Of a DNA stretch of 64,000 nucleotides, positions 18,627-28,995 are shown piece after piece. The stretch's first letter is position 1. Each line of letters opens with the position of its first letter. The notes under the pieces were generated by a model that was not told where the DNA came from, did no database searches, and was given only the letters and a program-made list of their open reading frames with translations. The stretch spans positions 62,001-126,000 of the forward strand of contig NZ_JAMBOE010000008.1 of NCBI RefSeq assembly GCF_023715465.1, read 5' to 3'. The position numbers were made by a program, and so were the translations under genes. This DNA comes from Paenibacillus macerans (GTDB lineage Bacteria > Bacillota > Bacilli > Paenibacillales > Paenibacillaceae).

Positions 18627-18785
18627 TCCATTTCCCGGGTATTTCCCAGGCTAACGGACCCACATGACTCTATTTGGCTCAAAACCAGTTCATCCGGGCC
18701 GATTTGAGGTAAATAACGTCATCTATGTCTATTACATTTTGCAAACCTCCGTTTTTCCGCTGATAACGGCTCTGGTGTCCCTTAG
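18626..18785. repeat. 185-bp inverted repeat element, copy B1 (left end replaced)
   Basis: Shares its units with 48770-48954 and 61689-61873: CTAACGGAC at 18651, and inverse units ending near 18735 and at 18785. In register the copy should start at 18601, but the first ~25 bp are transposase sequence. Confidence 0.8.
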
Positions 18786-18868
18786 CCATCAGAATCCTCT
18801 TCTCCTCCCTTCTGTACCTGTGCATCATCCTCTACCCCACCGGAAATTTTATAATTTCTGGTATTTTT

Positions 18869-18913
18869 AAAAAAACGGGCTGCTCCCCGCGTGATCGCGC
18901 AGGGAACGGCCCG
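18869..18913 (-). terminator. Terminator of the L25/Ctc gene
   Basis: Hairpin with CGGGC...GCCCG ends and a CCCCGCG/CGCGCAGGG-type upper stem (18876-18913, TGAT loop), followed on the minus strand by a run of seven T. Confidence 0.85.
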
Positions 18914-18969
18914 CCTGATGGCAGCTTGTACTCCAGGCCTATGATGTTGCCGGCTTTTTATCCGGTCCG

Positions 18970-19587
18970 TTATTCGCCGGCGCCTTCGGCCGGTTCCTCG
19001 TCGTCACTCCGGGCCGCATCCGCATCTGCGGAACGCGGCAGGACGATTGAAGCCAGCAGCTCGTCCGCTTGCGAATGCAAAACAACGCCGTCCGGCAGCC
19101 GTACGTCTCCGGCCAGCAATTTATCGCCCGCATCCAGGGACGAAATATCTATGTCCAAGCTGGCCGGCAAAATATCCGGCAGCCCTTCCACCTCCAGCTC
19201 CGTCTCCTGGATTTGCAGAACTCCGCCAATCTTTGTGCCTTTCGCCGTACCGACCAAATGCACCGGCATTTTTACGCGGATCGGCTTGTTTTTGGTCACC
19301 TGTTGAAAATCAACATGGACGATTTTCCCGTTCTGCTGCTGAATGTCCTTAATCAGCGCCGGAAAAACCGGTCCTCCCTCCACCTTCAAGTCGAAAAACT
19401 CCGTTCTTCCGGTGCGAACGACCTTCAGAAACTCCTTTACATCCACATGAACCGCCAGATTTTCGGTTTCCGCCCCGTAGATCACCGCGGGCACCCGGCC
19501 GTTTTGTCTCAGCCGGCGCAGCGACGAACGGTTGAACTCCGTCCGGGGCGCGGCATCCAATTGATAAGCGTGATGGTTTGCATGCAT
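18970..19587 (-). CDS. ctc: 50S ribosomal protein L25, Ctc form
   Basis: 205 aa, the long two-domain Ctc form. The N-terminal L25 5S-rRNA-binding domain is about 5-95 (RVPAVIYG, VHVDFQQV) and the C-terminal TL5-type beta domain about 100-190, with an acidic tail (DDEEPAEGAGE). Binds 5S rRNA in the large subunit; in Bacillus it is a general-stress gene. GGAGGT ribosome site 9 bases before the ATG and a strong terminator after the stop. Monocistronic and divergent from the ppk unit. Confidence 0.93.
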   Translation of the reverse strand: MHANHHAYQLDAAPRTEFNRSSLRRLRQNGRVPAVIYGAETENLAVHVDVKEFLKVVRTGRTEFFDLKVEGGPVFPALIKDIQQQNGKIVHVDFQQVTKNKPIRVKMPVHLVGTAKGTKIGGVLQIQETELEVEGLPDILPASLDIDISSLDAGDKLLAGDVRLPDGVVLHSQADELLASIVLPRSADADAARSDDEEPAEGAGE

Positions 19588-19756
19588 CTTGAAACTACCT
19601 CCTTGAAATATATAAACTTCATGGCAGGCGTCAAAAGACGTCGCAATTCCATTTTACTCCTTTTTTCTCGAAAATGTACAAGCCTTGGATCATTTTCGGA
19701 AGCGCAATTTTACATGGAGTTATATTTTTTACATAGATTTTACAAAAGGAGGTATT

Positions 19757-19846
19757 TTGCCGGCACCTAGGCATTGTAAAATAAAAGGTGAAACAACCTA
19801 TGAATACGAAGACTTAAAACAGCTTGCCGGCCAATGGAGGTCATGA
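19757..19846 (+). CDS. Short ORF (29 aa) coupled to ppk
   Basis: AAAGGAGGT precedes a TTG at 19757, and the frame ends with TGA at 19844-19846, five bases before the ppk ATG. The peptide starts (M)PAPRHCKIKGETTYEYEDL and is followed by KQLAGQWRS. The ppk ribosome site (GGAGGT) lies inside its last codons. This suggests either a small protein or a leader whose translation gates ppk. I do not recognise the family. Confidence 0.5.
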   Translation: MPAPRHCKIKGETTYEYEDLKQLAGQWRS

Positions 19847-19851
19847 TAGAA

Positions 19852-21963
19852 ATGGCGCTTGCAGAAATGAAAAACCAAGGTTCAAGATATTTAAACCGGG
19901 ATTTAAGCTGGGTGGAATTCAACCGCCGCGTGCTGAAGGAAGCCAAAGATCCGGAGACGCCTTTGCTGGAAAAAGCCAAGTTTCTCTCGATCGTGTCGAG
20001 CAATTTGGACGAGTTCATGAGCGTGCGCGTGGCCGGAATCCAGGATCAGATCCGCGCGGGTTACACCAAAAAAGATTTTACCGGCTATACGCCCGATGGA
20101 TTATACAAACGCCTGATTTCGCGCATCTCGGGGATGGTCGGCGAGCAGTACCGGACGTTCCGGGACCTGTCGAGACAGCTCGCCAAAGAGAACATCGTGT
20201 TCCTGAAATACGATGAGCTGACTACGACGCAGCGCAAATCGATGGAAACGTACTATCACGACATTATTTTTCCGGTGCTGACTCCGATGGCCGTAGATCA
20301 GAGCAGACCGTTTCCGCTGGTTCATACGGGTTTTGTGTATTTGTCCGTCGTGCTGGAGCGGGAAAAGGAAGCGCGGAAACCGGATGGCGAGGAGGAGAAG
20401 GAGCCTTTTTTCGCGATCGTGCAAATTCCTTCCAACCTGTCCCGCATCATTCCGCTGCCGCATCATTCCAACAGCAAAAAGCAGTCCTTCATTCTGATCG
20501 AAGAGCTGATCCGCCACCATATTCAAACGCTGTTTAGCGGTTATGTACCGCTCGCCGTACATGAGTTCAGGGTAACCCGCAATGCCGATTTGGCGTTTGA
20601 CGAAGAAGGGGCCGAGGATTTGCTCGAAGAGATTGAAAAAGAGCTGCGGAAACGCCGGTGGGGAGCGCCCGTGCGGCTGGAGATCCAAAAGGGCATCCAT
20701 CCTTACGCGCTGGAGGTGCTGAAGGAGGAATTTGAAATTACGGACGCCGTATTTGAGATCGACGGGCCGCTTGATTTAAGCTTTCTCGGCAAGCTGCCGG
20801 GCGTGGTCAAAGGGTATCCGAAGCTCCGCTACCCGAAGATCGATCCGGTGTACCCCCGGGAATTCGAAGCCGATGGCGATTTTTTCGAAGTGCTCAAGCA
20901 ACAGGACGTGCTGGTCTATCACCCTTACGAAAGCTTCGACGCGGTTACGGATTTCATCAGCCAGGCTTCGGAAGACCCGGCCGTGATGGCGATCAAGATG
21001 ACCTTGTACCGGGTCAGCGGCAATTCGCCGCTCATTCGGGCGCTCGCCAGCGCCGCGGAATCGGGCAAGCAGGTTACCGTCGTCGTGGAGCTCAAGGCGA
21101 GGTTTGACGAAGAGCGCAATATCGCCTGGGCCCGCACACTGGAGAAAGCGGGATGCCACGTCGTGTACGGCTTGGTGGGCCTCAAAACCCATGCCAAAAT
21201 TTTGCTCGTCGTCCGGCAGGAAGGCCGTGATTTAAGACGGTACGTACATGTGGGGACGGGGAACTACAACGACATTACCGCGCGCCTGTATACCGATATC
21301 GGCTTGTTTACAACGGATTCCGCGATCGGTGAGGACGCCTCGCAATTGTTTAACCTGATCACCGGATATTCGGATGCCGGCGAGTGGCAGGCGTTTACGC
21401 TGGCGCCGACGGAGATGAAGGACAAGCTGTTTGCGCTGATTCGCCGGGAGGCCGAACACGCCGCGGCAGGCAGGCCGGCCAAAATCATTGCCAAAATGAA
21501 CTCGCTGTCCAACCAGGAGATGATCGACGAGCTGTACGCCGCTTCCCAGGCCGGGGTTTACATCGATTTGATCGTCCGTGGCGTCTGCTGCCTGCGCCCC
21601 GGCGTGGAAGGCCTGAGCGAGCGAATTACGGTGCGCAGCATCGTCGACCGTTTTTTGGAGCATTCGCGTATTTATTATTTTGAAAATGGAGGAGAGCCGG
21701 AGGTCTGGCTGTCCAGCGCGGATTGGATGACCCGCAACCTGACCCGCCGGCTGGAGCTGATGTGTCCCGTGACAAAGCCGGAAACCCGGGAGACGCTTGT
21801 GCAGATATTAATGCTGTCGCTCTCCGATAACGTCAAAGCGAAGCAGCTCGTGCCGAGCGGTAAATACGAGCCGGTCATCGGCAGCCAACCCGCCTGCCGC
21901 AGTCAATTTGACGCGCTCGACATCAGCGTGTGGAAGAAGGGCGAATCTCCCACTCCAATCTGA
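19852..21963 (+). CDS. ppk: Polyphosphate kinase 1
   Basis: PPK1 makes polyphosphate from ATP reversibly. 703 aa from the ATG at 19852, ten bases after GGAGGT; the in-frame ATG at 19834 would overlap its own ribosome site. N-terminal, head and two phospholipase-D-like C-terminal domains are complete (YLNRDLSWVEFNRRVL at the start). The autophosphorylated histidine equals His447 in LKTHAK and the second catalytic His is His604 in LEHSRIYYF. Its 3' end overlaps the convergent ppx gene by 41 bp. Confidence 0.95.
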   Translation: MALAEMKNQGSRYLNRDLSWVEFNRRVLKEAKDPETPLLEKAKFLSIVSSNLDEFMSVRVAGIQDQIRAGYTKKDFTGYTPDGLYKRLISRISGMVGEQYRTFRDLSRQLAKENIVFLKYDELTTTQRKSMETYYHDIIFPVLTPMAVDQSRPFPLVHTGFVYLSVVLEREKEARKPDGEEEKEPFFAIVQIPSNLSRIIPLPHHSNSKKQSFILIEELIRHHIQTLFSGYVPLAVHEFRVTRNADLAFDEEGAEDLLEEIEKELRKRRWGAPVRLEIQKGIHPYALEVLKEEFEITDAVFEIDGPLDLSFLGKLPGVVKGYPKLRYPKIDPVYPREFEADGDFFEVLKQQDVLVYHPYESFDAVTDFISQASEDPAVMAIKMTLYRVSGNSPLIRALASAAESGKQVTVVVELKARFDEERNIAWARTLEKAGCHVVYGLVGLKTHAKILLVVRQEGRDLRRYVHVGTGNYNDITARLYTDIGLFTTDSAIGEDASQLFNLITGYSDAGEWQAFTLAPTEMKDKLFALIRREAEHAAAGRPAKIIAKMNSLSNQEMIDELYAASQAGVYIDLIVRGVCCLRPGVEGLSERITVRSIVDRFLEHSRIYYFENGGEPEVWLSSADWMTRNLTRRLELMCPVTKPETRETLVQILMLSLSDNVKAKQLVPSGKYEPVIGSQPACRSQFDALDISVWKKGESPTPI

Positions 21964-23467
21964 GGTCCCACGCCTTTTTGAAGTTTTTGGCCGCAGCTTC
22001 GAGCTGCCTGATTTCCAGGTAAGCTTGACTGCGGCATTTTAGCGTCAGCAGCAGGGCGCCGTCGGCAGCTTCGGCCTTGAGCAGTTCGACGCTTTGCGTT
22101 TCGCTGGCATCCAGCGCGACGGCTGTTTCCACGATGGAGCCAAGCTTCTGGATCAGCGCTTCGTCCCCCTCCATAAGCAGCTCTTTGTAAATCCCCAGGT
22201 TCACTTTTTTCCCGTGATTGACCGGATAATCGGCCACGTATCCGCAGATTACGGCCTCGCGGTGGGTTAAGGCGCCAAGCGGGGCTTGCGTCAGCCAGTA
22301 TAATGTATGCTTATCGTATTGATGATAGCGTACAGTGCCGCCGATTTTGTACAGCATGGCCGCCGCTGCCGCGATCTGCCGGGTTTTCGGCCCGCCGGCT
22401 GAGGCTCCTCCCAGCAGGAGGTCATGCAGACGGCCGGCATAACGGCTGGCCTGCTGAAAATGGGCGAGCGGTGCCTGCGTATGAAAAGCGAGCAAGCCGC
22501 TGGTCTGCCAGGCTAACACTTCGTCAGCGGCCAGAGCCTGCAGACCCAGCGCATCCTGCAGCAGGCCTTCCCGCAGGCCCGATCCGCTGACCAGGCAGCA
22601 GCCTGCCCCGATACGCGCAAAAACGGTCTGCAGAATAATCAGCCCGGGGGCGATAATATCGGTCCGCGCTTTGGACAACCCGTCAAGGCGCTTGCGTTTT
22701 TCCAGCGGCATAAACGGCAGCGTCTCGGCATAATGGCGGATGCTTTCCGGGTCCAGCCTGTAATAGTGGGCGAGACGCAGCGGATATTTGCGCCGGCGCT
22801 GGTCCAGCTTGCCGAGCGAGCGGATCGTGCCGCCGAGGCCGATTAACGGCAGGCCCGGATGAGCGGACACCCAGGGATGCCTCGACAGCATCCGCTCAAT
22901 CTCGGCCGCCAGACTGGCCGCATTTTCGGCCGTCCACGGTTCTTTTCCGTTCCCGAACCGGACCTGGGCATTCACCGCCCCTAAAGGGAGCGAGACGCTG
23001 TGCAGCAGTTTGCGGGCGCGAAACAACGTAATTTCCGTGCTGCCGCCCCCGATGTCGATAATAAAACCGTCCTCCTCCGCCATGGCTCCGGCGACGCCGA
23101 GAAACCCAAAATAGGCTTCCTGCTCCCCGGTGAGGATTTCGATCTCTAGTTCGGTGTGCTCCTTAAGCAATTCGGCAATTTCCCGCGCATTGGCCGCGTT
23201 CCGGATCGCCGCCGTCGCGGCGACACGGATTCGCCGGCAACTGTACACGGCGCAAATTTCCCTGAATTGCTCCAGAATCGGTACAATCGAAAGGACGTCC
23301 TTCCGCTCCATGGCACCCCCCGCGTTCATCTTTTCGCTGAGGCGGGCGGACTCTTTCATTTCCTGAATTAACCGGTACTCCCCTTGCGGCGTTGCTTCAT
23401 AAATAGCCAGACGGATAGAGTTGGATCCGATGTCAATGATTCCGATCGTCATGCGGCTGTTTTCCAT
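21923..23467 (-). CDS. ppx: Exopolyphosphatase / Ppx-GppA phosphatase
   Basis: 514 aa. The N-terminal ASKHA-fold Ppx/GppA domain has the phosphate loops GSNSIRLAIYE and DIGGGSTEI; the C-terminal HD-like helical domain is about 310-510. It degrades polyphosphate (or pppGpp in relatives), opposing the neighbouring ppk. The genes converge and overlap by 41 bp at their 3' ends, so their mRNAs are complementary there. ATG at 23467 with a modest upstream ribosome site. Confidence 0.92.
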   Translation of the reverse strand: MENSRMTIGIIDIGSNSIRLAIYEATPQGEYRLIQEMKESARLSEKMNAGGAMERKDVLSIVPILEQFREICAVYSCRRIRVAATAAIRNAANAREIAELLKEHTELEIEILTGEQEAYFGFLGVAGAMAEEDGFIIDIGGGSTEITLFRARKLLHSVSLPLGAVNAQVRFGNGKEPWTAENAASLAAEIERMLSRHPWVSAHPGLPLIGLGGTIRSLGKLDQRRRKYPLRLAHYYRLDPESIRHYAETLPFMPLEKRKRLDGLSKARTDIIAPGLIILQTVFARIGAGCCLVSGSGLREGLLQDALGLQALAADEVLAWQTSGLLAFHTQAPLAHFQQASRYAGRLHDLLLGGASAGGPKTRQIAAAAAMLYKIGGTVRYHQYDKHTLYWLTQAPLGALTHREAVICGYVADYPVNHGKKVNLGIYKELLMEGDEALIQKLGSIVETAVALDASETQSVELLKAEAADGALLLTLKCRSQAYLEIRQLEAAAKNFKKAWDLRLEWEIRPSSTR

Positions 23468-23566
23468 AAGTTTGCTCCTACGACTTAAAGTAAGTTTTAC
23501 CTCACTTTATCCCAAATTCGCCCAAAAATAAACCTTTTCGAGGATAAAACGCAAAAACAAGATATG

Positions 23567-23593
23567 AAAAAACCGGCGCCTTGAGGCGCCGGC
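23567..23593 (-). terminator. Terminator of ptsG-ptsH-ptsI
   Basis: Perfect CCGGCGCC-TTGA-GGCGCCGG hairpin followed by TTTTTT on the minus strand, 50 bp after the ptsI stop. Confidence 0.92.
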
Positions 23594-23643
23594 ATCATAG
23601 AGAAAACTCGCAAAACCAGTTGGAAAAGAATAGATAGAACTTC

Positions 23644-25356
23644 TTACTCGCCGATGCTGCGCACCAGTTCCACGACTTCCTCCGCGGTCCGCATTTGCAG
23701 CGCTTTGGCTGCCAAGGCTTCCATCTCCGCTTTGGAAAGCTTGGAAATCTGCGAGCGCGCCGGCAGAATCGAAGTTGCGCTCATGCTGAACTCATCTAGG
23801 CCGAGGCCAAGCAGCAGCGGAATCGCCACCTTATCGCCCGCCATCTCGCCGCACATGCCGGCCCATTTGCCTTCCTTGTGCGCGGCGTCGATCACCATTT
23901 TCACCAGGCGCAAAATTGCCGGGTTATACGGTTGATACAAATAGGAGACGCGTTCGTTCATGCGGTCGGCCGCCATCGTATATTGAATGAGATCATTGGT
24001 GCCGATGCTGAAGAAATCCACTTCTTTGGCGAACTGATCGGCCAGAACGGCGGTCGAAGGAATCTCCACCATAATGCCGAGCTGAATATCGCCTGCGACC
24101 TGGACGCCTTCGGCCACCAGCTTCTCCTGCTCTTCCAGCAGCACCGCTTTGGCCGCGCGGAACTCGTCCAGCGTGGCGATCATCGGGAACATGATCCGCA
24201 GCGAGCCGTAAACGCTCGCCCGAAGCAGGGCGCGCAGCTGCGTGCGGAACAGGTCTTTTTGCTCCAGGCAAAGACGAATGGCACGGAAGCCAAGGAACGG
24301 GTTCATTTCCTTCGGCAGATTCAGGTATGGCAGCTCCTTATCGCCGCCGATGTCGAGCGTTCTGACGACAACCGGCTTGCCCTCCATTTTCTCCAGCACC
24401 GTTTTGTAAGCATTAAACTGGACTTCCTCCGACGGCAGTTCGGTGCGGCCCATGTACAAAAACTCGGTACGGTACAAGCCTACGCCTTCGCCGCCGTTGT
24501 CGAGCACCCCGGCAACATCGTTTGGCGTGCCGATGTTGGCCGCCAATTCGACGTGCACGCCGTCCTTCGACGTGGTCGCTACTCCGCGCAGCTTCTTCCA
24601 TTCCTCGATTTGTTTGAGGTGGTCGTCGCGTTTTTGCGTGTATTCCTTCACCACATCGTCGGACGGATTGATAATAACCAGGCCGTCCAAACCGTCAACG
24701 ATCACCAGATCGCCGTTGTTTACTTTGCCCAGCACCTCTTTGGTCCCGACAACGGCCGGAATTTCCAACGAGCGGGCCATAATCGCGGAGTGCGACGTTC
24801 TGCCGCCGATATTCGTCGTAAAGCCTTTGACGTATTTCCGGTTAAGCTGAGCGGTATCGGACGGCGTCAAATCCTCGGCAACGACGATTACTTCCCGGTC
24901 GATCTCCGCCGGATTCACGTAGGTGAGGCCCAGCAAATGGGTCAGCACCCGTTTGGTGACGTCCCGCATGTCGGCGGCGCGTTCTTGCAGGTACGCGCTT
25001 TTCATGTTCTCGAACATGGCGATAAACTGGTTCGCCGTTTCGTTCAGCGCGTATTCCGCATTCACTTTTTCGCTGGAAATTTTTTCCCGCACCGGATCCA
25101 ACAGCTCGGGATCGTTCAGAATCAGCAGGTGGGATTCGAAAATTTCCGCTTTCTTCTCGCCAAGCTCTTGAAGCGTGCGCTCTTTGATCGCTTCAAGCTC
25201 CTGCTGCGATTTGGCCAACGCATCGTCCAGCCGCGCCAGTTCGGCGGCAGGATCGGAAGCATCCCGGCGTTTTACCGTAAAATCGGGATGCTCCAGTTTG
25301 AATACCGCGGCGATGGCCACGCCCGCCGAAGCGGCGATGCCGTCGATCTTAAGCAT
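23644..25356 (-). CDS. ptsI: PTS enzyme I
   Basis: Phosphoenolpyruvate-protein phosphotransferase: takes phosphate from PEP and passes it to HPr. 570 aa, full length. HPr-binding/helical and phosphohistidine domain with the active His189 in [13 protein letters not shown], then a PEP-binding TIM barrel ([20 protein letters not shown]). The start overlaps the end of ptsH by 8 bp. Confidence 0.97.
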   Translation of the reverse strand: MLKIDGIAASAGVAIAAVFKLEHPDFTVKRRDASDPAAELARLDDALAKSQQELEAIKERTLQELGEKKAEIFESHLLILNDPELLDPVREKISSEKVNAEYALNETANQFIAMFENMKSAYLQERAADMRDVTKRVLTHLLGLTYVNPAEIDREVIVVAEDLTPSDTAQLNRKYVKGFTTNIGGRTSHSAIMARSLEIPAVVGTKEVLGKVNNGDLVIVDGLDGLVIINPSDDVVKEYTQKRDDHLKQIEEWKKLRGVATTSKDGVHVELAANIGTPNDVAGVLDNGGEGVGLYRTEFLYMGRTELPSEEVQFNAYKTVLEKMEGKPVVVRTLDIGGDKELPYLNLPKEMNPFLGFRAIRLCLEQKDLFRTQLRALLRASVYGSLRIMFPMIATLDEFRAAKAVLLEEQEKLVAEGVQVAGDIQLGIMVEIPSTAVLADQFAKEVDFFSIGTNDLIQYTMAADRMNERVSYLYQPYNPAILRLVKMVIDAAHKEGKWAGMCGEMAGDKVAIPLLLGLGLDEFSMSATSILPARSQISKLSKAEMEALAAKALQMRTAEEVVELVRSIGE

Positions 25357-25624
25357 TTACTTCTCCTAACCCCTCATTAACCATGACGTCGGTGAGCGCT
25401 TGAAGAGCTTCTGCAGCCTGTTCTCCATCTACGGACAACGTAATGGTGTCTCCTTGCTCCAGTCCCAGGGACAACACCCCGAGAATCGATTTCAGAGTCA
25501 CTTTTTTACCCTTCGCTTCGGCAAAGGATTCAGCTCCTTTAAACTTGTTAGCCGTATTTACCAATGCCGTAGCAGGGCGTGCATGAATACCGTCTTCATC
25601 CGTAATTCTAAAGGTTCTTTCCAT
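25349..25624 (-). CDS. ptsH: HPr phosphocarrier protein
   Basis: 91 aa from the ATG at 25624 ([19 protein letters not shown]); the longer frame adds 16 non-homologous residues. His14 in GIHARPAT is the PEP/EI phosphorylation site (His15 of the family). Ser46 in [11 protein letters not shown] is the HPr-kinase site used in CcpA-type carbon catabolite control of Firmicutes. A near-perfect CGCTCCCTT/AAGGGAACG inverted repeat (25673-25697) lies between ptsG and ptsH. Confidence 0.96.
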   Translation of the reverse strand: MERTFRITDEDGIHARPATALVNTANKFKGAESFAEAKGKKVTLKSILGVLSLGLEQGDTITLSVDGEQAAEALQALTDVMVNEGLGEVNA

Positions 25625-25754
25625 AATAAAATCCTCTCGCTTTCTCATCAATGTAGTATAAATGTATATCAACGCTCCCTTTTATTTTAAGGGAACGAGG
25701 TTACAATTCCAAATTTTTTGCTGGCGCCCGTGACGCCAAAGCGTTTGGCAGTTC

Positions 25755-27818
25755 TTATTTGATTGTGACGATACCGGGTTCGCCTTTCGCCAGCTTGCCG
25801 GTTTTGTTCAGCTTGACCGCTGCCCCTTCCGGCAGGTTGGAGAACACGATCGGCGAAATGATCGAAGGCGCGTGCGCTTTCACGTAATCCAGGTCGACCT
25901 CCAAAATCGGCTGTCCGGCCGAAACCAGGTCGCCTTCGTTCACGAGCACGTTGAAGCCTTGGCCTTTCAGCTTCACGGTGTTCACCCCGATGTGCACCAG
26001 CACTTCCTTGCCGCCGTCCGACATGATCCCCACGGCATGCTTGCTCGGAAATACGTTAAACACCTTGCCGTAGACCGGAGAAGCGATAACGCCGTCATGC
26101 GGCAGAACCGCAAAGCCGTCACCCGTCATTTTTTCCGCAAACACCGGGTCCGGCACATTGGAAATATCCATCAGTTCGCCGTTGACCGGCATCACGATAT
26201 CCTCGTTGATGATGGCGTCGCCGTCCTGGGCCGCCTGCTGCTCCACTTCGGCAGGTTTGTCCGCCTCTGTCTTCTCGGCGGCTCTCGGCGCCTTGCCGCT
26301 CATAATATCGGCAATTTGCGTCTTGATCGTATCGGAGCGCGTGCCGAAAATCGCCTGGATATTGTTGCCGACCTCCAGGACGCCGGAAGCGCCCAGATTT
26401 TTCAGCCGGTCCTTACTTACGTTGGCCTTATCCTTGACTTCAACCCGCAGCCGCGTGATGCAAGCGTCGAGGTGGACGATGTTTTCCTGTCCGCCCAGCG
26501 CGGACAAAATATTGTGCGGCAGCTCATCCTGCGTAACTTTTCCTCGGCTGGCTTCCGCATCTTCATTATCCTCAGCCGGCTCTTCCCGTCCCGGCGTCCT
26601 GAGATTGAACTTGCGGATGACAAACCGAAATCCGAAGTAATAAATTACGGCCAAAATCAAGCCGACGATGATGACGTACCACCAAGGCGTGCGGTTTGGA
26701 ATAACCCCGAAAATGAGGTAGTCGATCAAACCGCCGGAGAACGTCATCCCGATTTTTACGCCCAAAAGATGCATCGTCATAAACGATAAACCGGCGAAAA
26801 CGCAGTGCACTGCAAACAGGACCGGAGCCACGAACAAGAACGAAAATTCAAGCGGCTCGGTAATCCCTGTCAGGAACGAGGTCAATGCTGCCGAGCCCAT
26901 AATCCCCGCCACATATTTCTTGTGCTCGGGTCTGGCTTCATGATAAATGGCGAGCGCCGCAGCCGGCAAACCAAACATCATGAACGGGAATTTGCCGGTC
27001 ATGAACGTTCCGGCCGTAAACGGCGCGCCGTCGCGAAGCTGAGCCATAAAGATGTTCTGGTCGCCGCGGACCAGTTGACCCGCTGCATTGGTGTATTCCC
27101 CGAATTCGAACCAGAACGGGGAATAAAAGATATGGTGCAGACCAAACGGAATCAATGCGCGTTCGATAATCCCGAAAATAAACGCGGACAAAGTCCGGTT
27201 CTGATCCAGCATGAAATGGGAGGCGGCGTTCAGCCCCGATTGAATCGGCGGCCAAATGACAACCATCAGCAAACCAAGCAGCACCGAAGTAGCTGCCGTC
27301 ATGATCGGAACAAACCGTTTGCCGGCGAAAAAACCGAGGTAAGAAGGCAGTTCGATCTTAAAAAAGCGGTTATACATGGCTGCGGCCAGAATCCCGACGA
27401 TAATCCCGCCGAACACGCCGGTGGCCAGCGTCGGAATGCCCAGCACATCGGCGTAGGCCGCGTTGGTTCCGATCATCGATGGCGTTACGCCGATAACCGT
27501 ACCCATCGTCACGTTCATCACCAGATAGCCGATAATCGCGGCCAAACCAGCGACACCCTCGCCTCCGGCCAAACCGACGGCAACGCCGACGGCGAAAAGC
27601 AAGGCCAGATTCGTAAACACGATCTGCCCGGCGTTCATCATGACGGTGGCAACAGCATGAACCCCATGGTTGTCCAGAGCCGGAACCAGATTCAGAAACT
27701 CCGGGCTGACTAGCATATTGCCGATCCCTAGGAGCAGTCCTGCGGCAGGAAGCAGCGCGACGGGAAGCATAAGCGCTTTCCCGACCCGCTGCAAAACACC
27801 AAAGAAACGCTTGAACAT
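25755..27818 (-). CDS. ptsG: Glucose-type PTS permease, IICBA
   Basis: 687 aa from the ATG at 27818 ([20 protein letters not shown]), which follows AGGAGGG. The longer frame reads through the antiterminator region. Domain order: membrane IIC (about 1-400), IIB (about 440-520; phosphorylated Cys in [15 protein letters not shown]), IIA (about 550-680; His in [11 protein letters not shown]). It imports and phosphorylates glucose or a related sugar. A glcT gene upstream and an antiterminator-like leader indicate GlcT control, as in Bacillus. Confidence 0.94.
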   Translation of the reverse strand: MFKRFFGVLQRVGKALMLPVALLPAAGLLLGIGNMLVSPEFLNLVPALDNHGVHAVATVMMNAGQIVFTNLALLFAVGVAVGLAGGEGVAGLAAIIGYLVMNVTMGTVIGVTPSMIGTNAAYADVLGIPTLATGVFGGIIVGILAAAMYNRFFKIELPSYLGFFAGKRFVPIMTAATSVLLGLLMVVIWPPIQSGLNAASHFMLDQNRTLSAFIFGIIERALIPFGLHHIFYSPFWFEFGEYTNAAGQLVRGDQNIFMAQLRDGAPFTAGTFMTGKFPFMMFGLPAAALAIYHEARPEHKKYVAGIMGSAALTSFLTGITEPLEFSFLFVAPVLFAVHCVFAGLSFMTMHLLGVKIGMTFSGGLIDYLIFGVIPNRTPWWYVIIVGLILAVIYYFGFRFVIRKFNLRTPGREEPAEDNEDAEASRGKVTQDELPHNILSALGGQENIVHLDACITRLRVEVKDKANVSKDRLKNLGASGVLEVGNNIQAIFGTRSDTIKTQIADIMSGKAPRAAEKTEADKPAEVEQQAAQDGDAIINEDIVMPVNGELMDISNVPDPVFAEKMTGDGFAVLPHDGVIASPVYGKVFNVFPSKHAVGIMSDGGKEVLVHIGVNTVKLKGQGFNVLVNEGDLVSAGQPILEVDLDYVKAHAPSIISPIVFSNLPEGAAVKLNKTGKLAKGEPGIVTIK

Positions 27819-27854
27819 AATGCACCCTCCTGAAATCTTAATTAACCATAACAA

Positions 27855-27960
27855 CAAAAAAGCATGAGTCAAAAAAGATTTTCGGATATCGTTTCGTTTA
27901 GGGATAGAATACCCCGTAATCCAACGATACACTCAAAAACCTTTGATCAACTCATGCCTG
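27855..27960 (-). promoter_or_regulatory. GlcT-type RAT/terminator leader of ptsG
   Basis: On the minus strand a GCATGAGT segment (27950-27957) can pair with ACTCATGC (27862-27869), followed by TTTTTT: a terminator. Enclosed is a second structure, TATCGTT...AACGATA around a GGGGTATTCTATCCC core, in the position of a ribonucleic antiterminator. It lies between glcT and ptsG, as expected for PTS antitermination. Confidence 0.7.
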
Positions 27961-28044
27961 ATCGAATCAGTTACACATTGTGATTTGAGATTGTTGTTAA
28001 TGCATTTGAAATTATAGCAGACCTATCTCGCTTACGCAAGAGGT

Positions 28045-28887
28045 CTAATTGATCTCGGGCGGCACAATGCGGTGCAAATGCATGGTCAAATAGGAGACTT
28101 CCGCTTGATAAACCGGCATTTTCAGGCGTTTCTCCATCACTTTGGTCAATTTCCAAGCCAGCGAATACAGGGTCGGGTACTCGCGCTTAAGCAAGCTTTC
28201 CAGCTTATCGACCTCGGCCACCCGCTCGCCGCGGCGGACCCGTTCGATGGCAAACCGCAGGTGGGTCAACAGCCGCGAATAATCGAGCGAGTTCCGCAAG
28301 ATGGAAAAATGCAGATCATCCTCAATTATGCCGACCAAATCGGCGATCAGTTGGGCATGCCCCCGCACCTCGCTGATGTGGCGGTTCGTCATGGCGCTGT
28401 TGATGTGAAGCGCCACGAATCCGGTTTCATCCTGGCCAAGATCGACGCCCAATTTCCGGCGGATCAAGTCGATGGCGTATTCGGCCAACTCAAATTCCAG
28501 CGGATAAAGCTCCTTCGTTTCAAACAGAAACGGATTGTGGAAGGCGAGATCCTGCTCCGCCCGCTTAATGGCAAACGCTAAATGATCCGTGAGCGCAATA
28601 TGGATGTGCTCATTCAATGTTGCTTGCGTTTTGCTGGAAATATACATGATGATTTCGCCAATCAGCTCAATCAGCTGTTCGTCCACCTGGGGAATGAGCT
28701 GTTTGTATTGTTCCTGTTCCTGCTGATTCGTAAGAATGAACAGTTTCTCTACCGCCTCAAGAGGAAGGGACTCGCCCGATTTGCGGTTAAATCCGATGCC
28801 TTTGCCGATCACAACGACTTCGCCATGATCCGGATGGTTGGCGATAATGACGTTGTTATTCAACGCTTTGGCAATGCGTAGACTGTT
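28045..28887 (-). CDS. glcT: Transcriptional antiterminator GlcT
   Basis: BglG/SacY-family antiterminator, 280 aa from the GTG at 28887 (ribosome site GAAGAGG; the longer frame is unlikely). N-terminal CAT RNA-binding domain (about 1-60: RIAKALNNNVIIANH, VVVIGKGIGF) followed by two PRD domains with conserved histidines (LNEHIHIALTDHLAFAIKR, GFVALHINSA, YLTMHLHR). It binds the ptsG leader when not phosphorylated by the PTS. Confidence 0.92.
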   Translation of the reverse strand, partial: NSLRIAKALNNNVIIANHPDHGEVVVIGKGIGFNRKSGESLPLEAVEKLFILTNQQEQEQYKQLIPQVDEQLIELIGEIIMYISSKTQATLNEHIHIALTDHLAFAIKRAEQDLAFHNPFLFETKELYPLEFELAEYAIDLIRRKLGVDLGQDETGFVALHINSAMTNRHISEVRGHAQLIADLVGIIEDDLHFSILRNSLDYSRLLTHLRFAIERVRRGERVAEVDKLESLLKREYPTLYSLAWKLTKVMEKRLKMPVYQAEVSYLTMHLHRIVPPEIN

Positions 28888-28995
28888 CACAGGTCGCACC
28901 TCTTCTTGTCTATTCTCCGAAAACATGTACGCCCATTATAAACGATTGGCCAAGCCCTTGTCAGCCGTTTCGGCATAAATGAAAAGAAGAGTCTG

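Noticed and set aside
23878..25380. 500-codon plus-strand open frame
   Set aside because: Antisense shadow of ptsI; composition (His/Arg/Gln-rich) is typical of a shadow and no motif is present.
26805..27713. 302-codon plus-strand open frame
   Set aside because: Shadow of ptsG with no ribosome site or motif.
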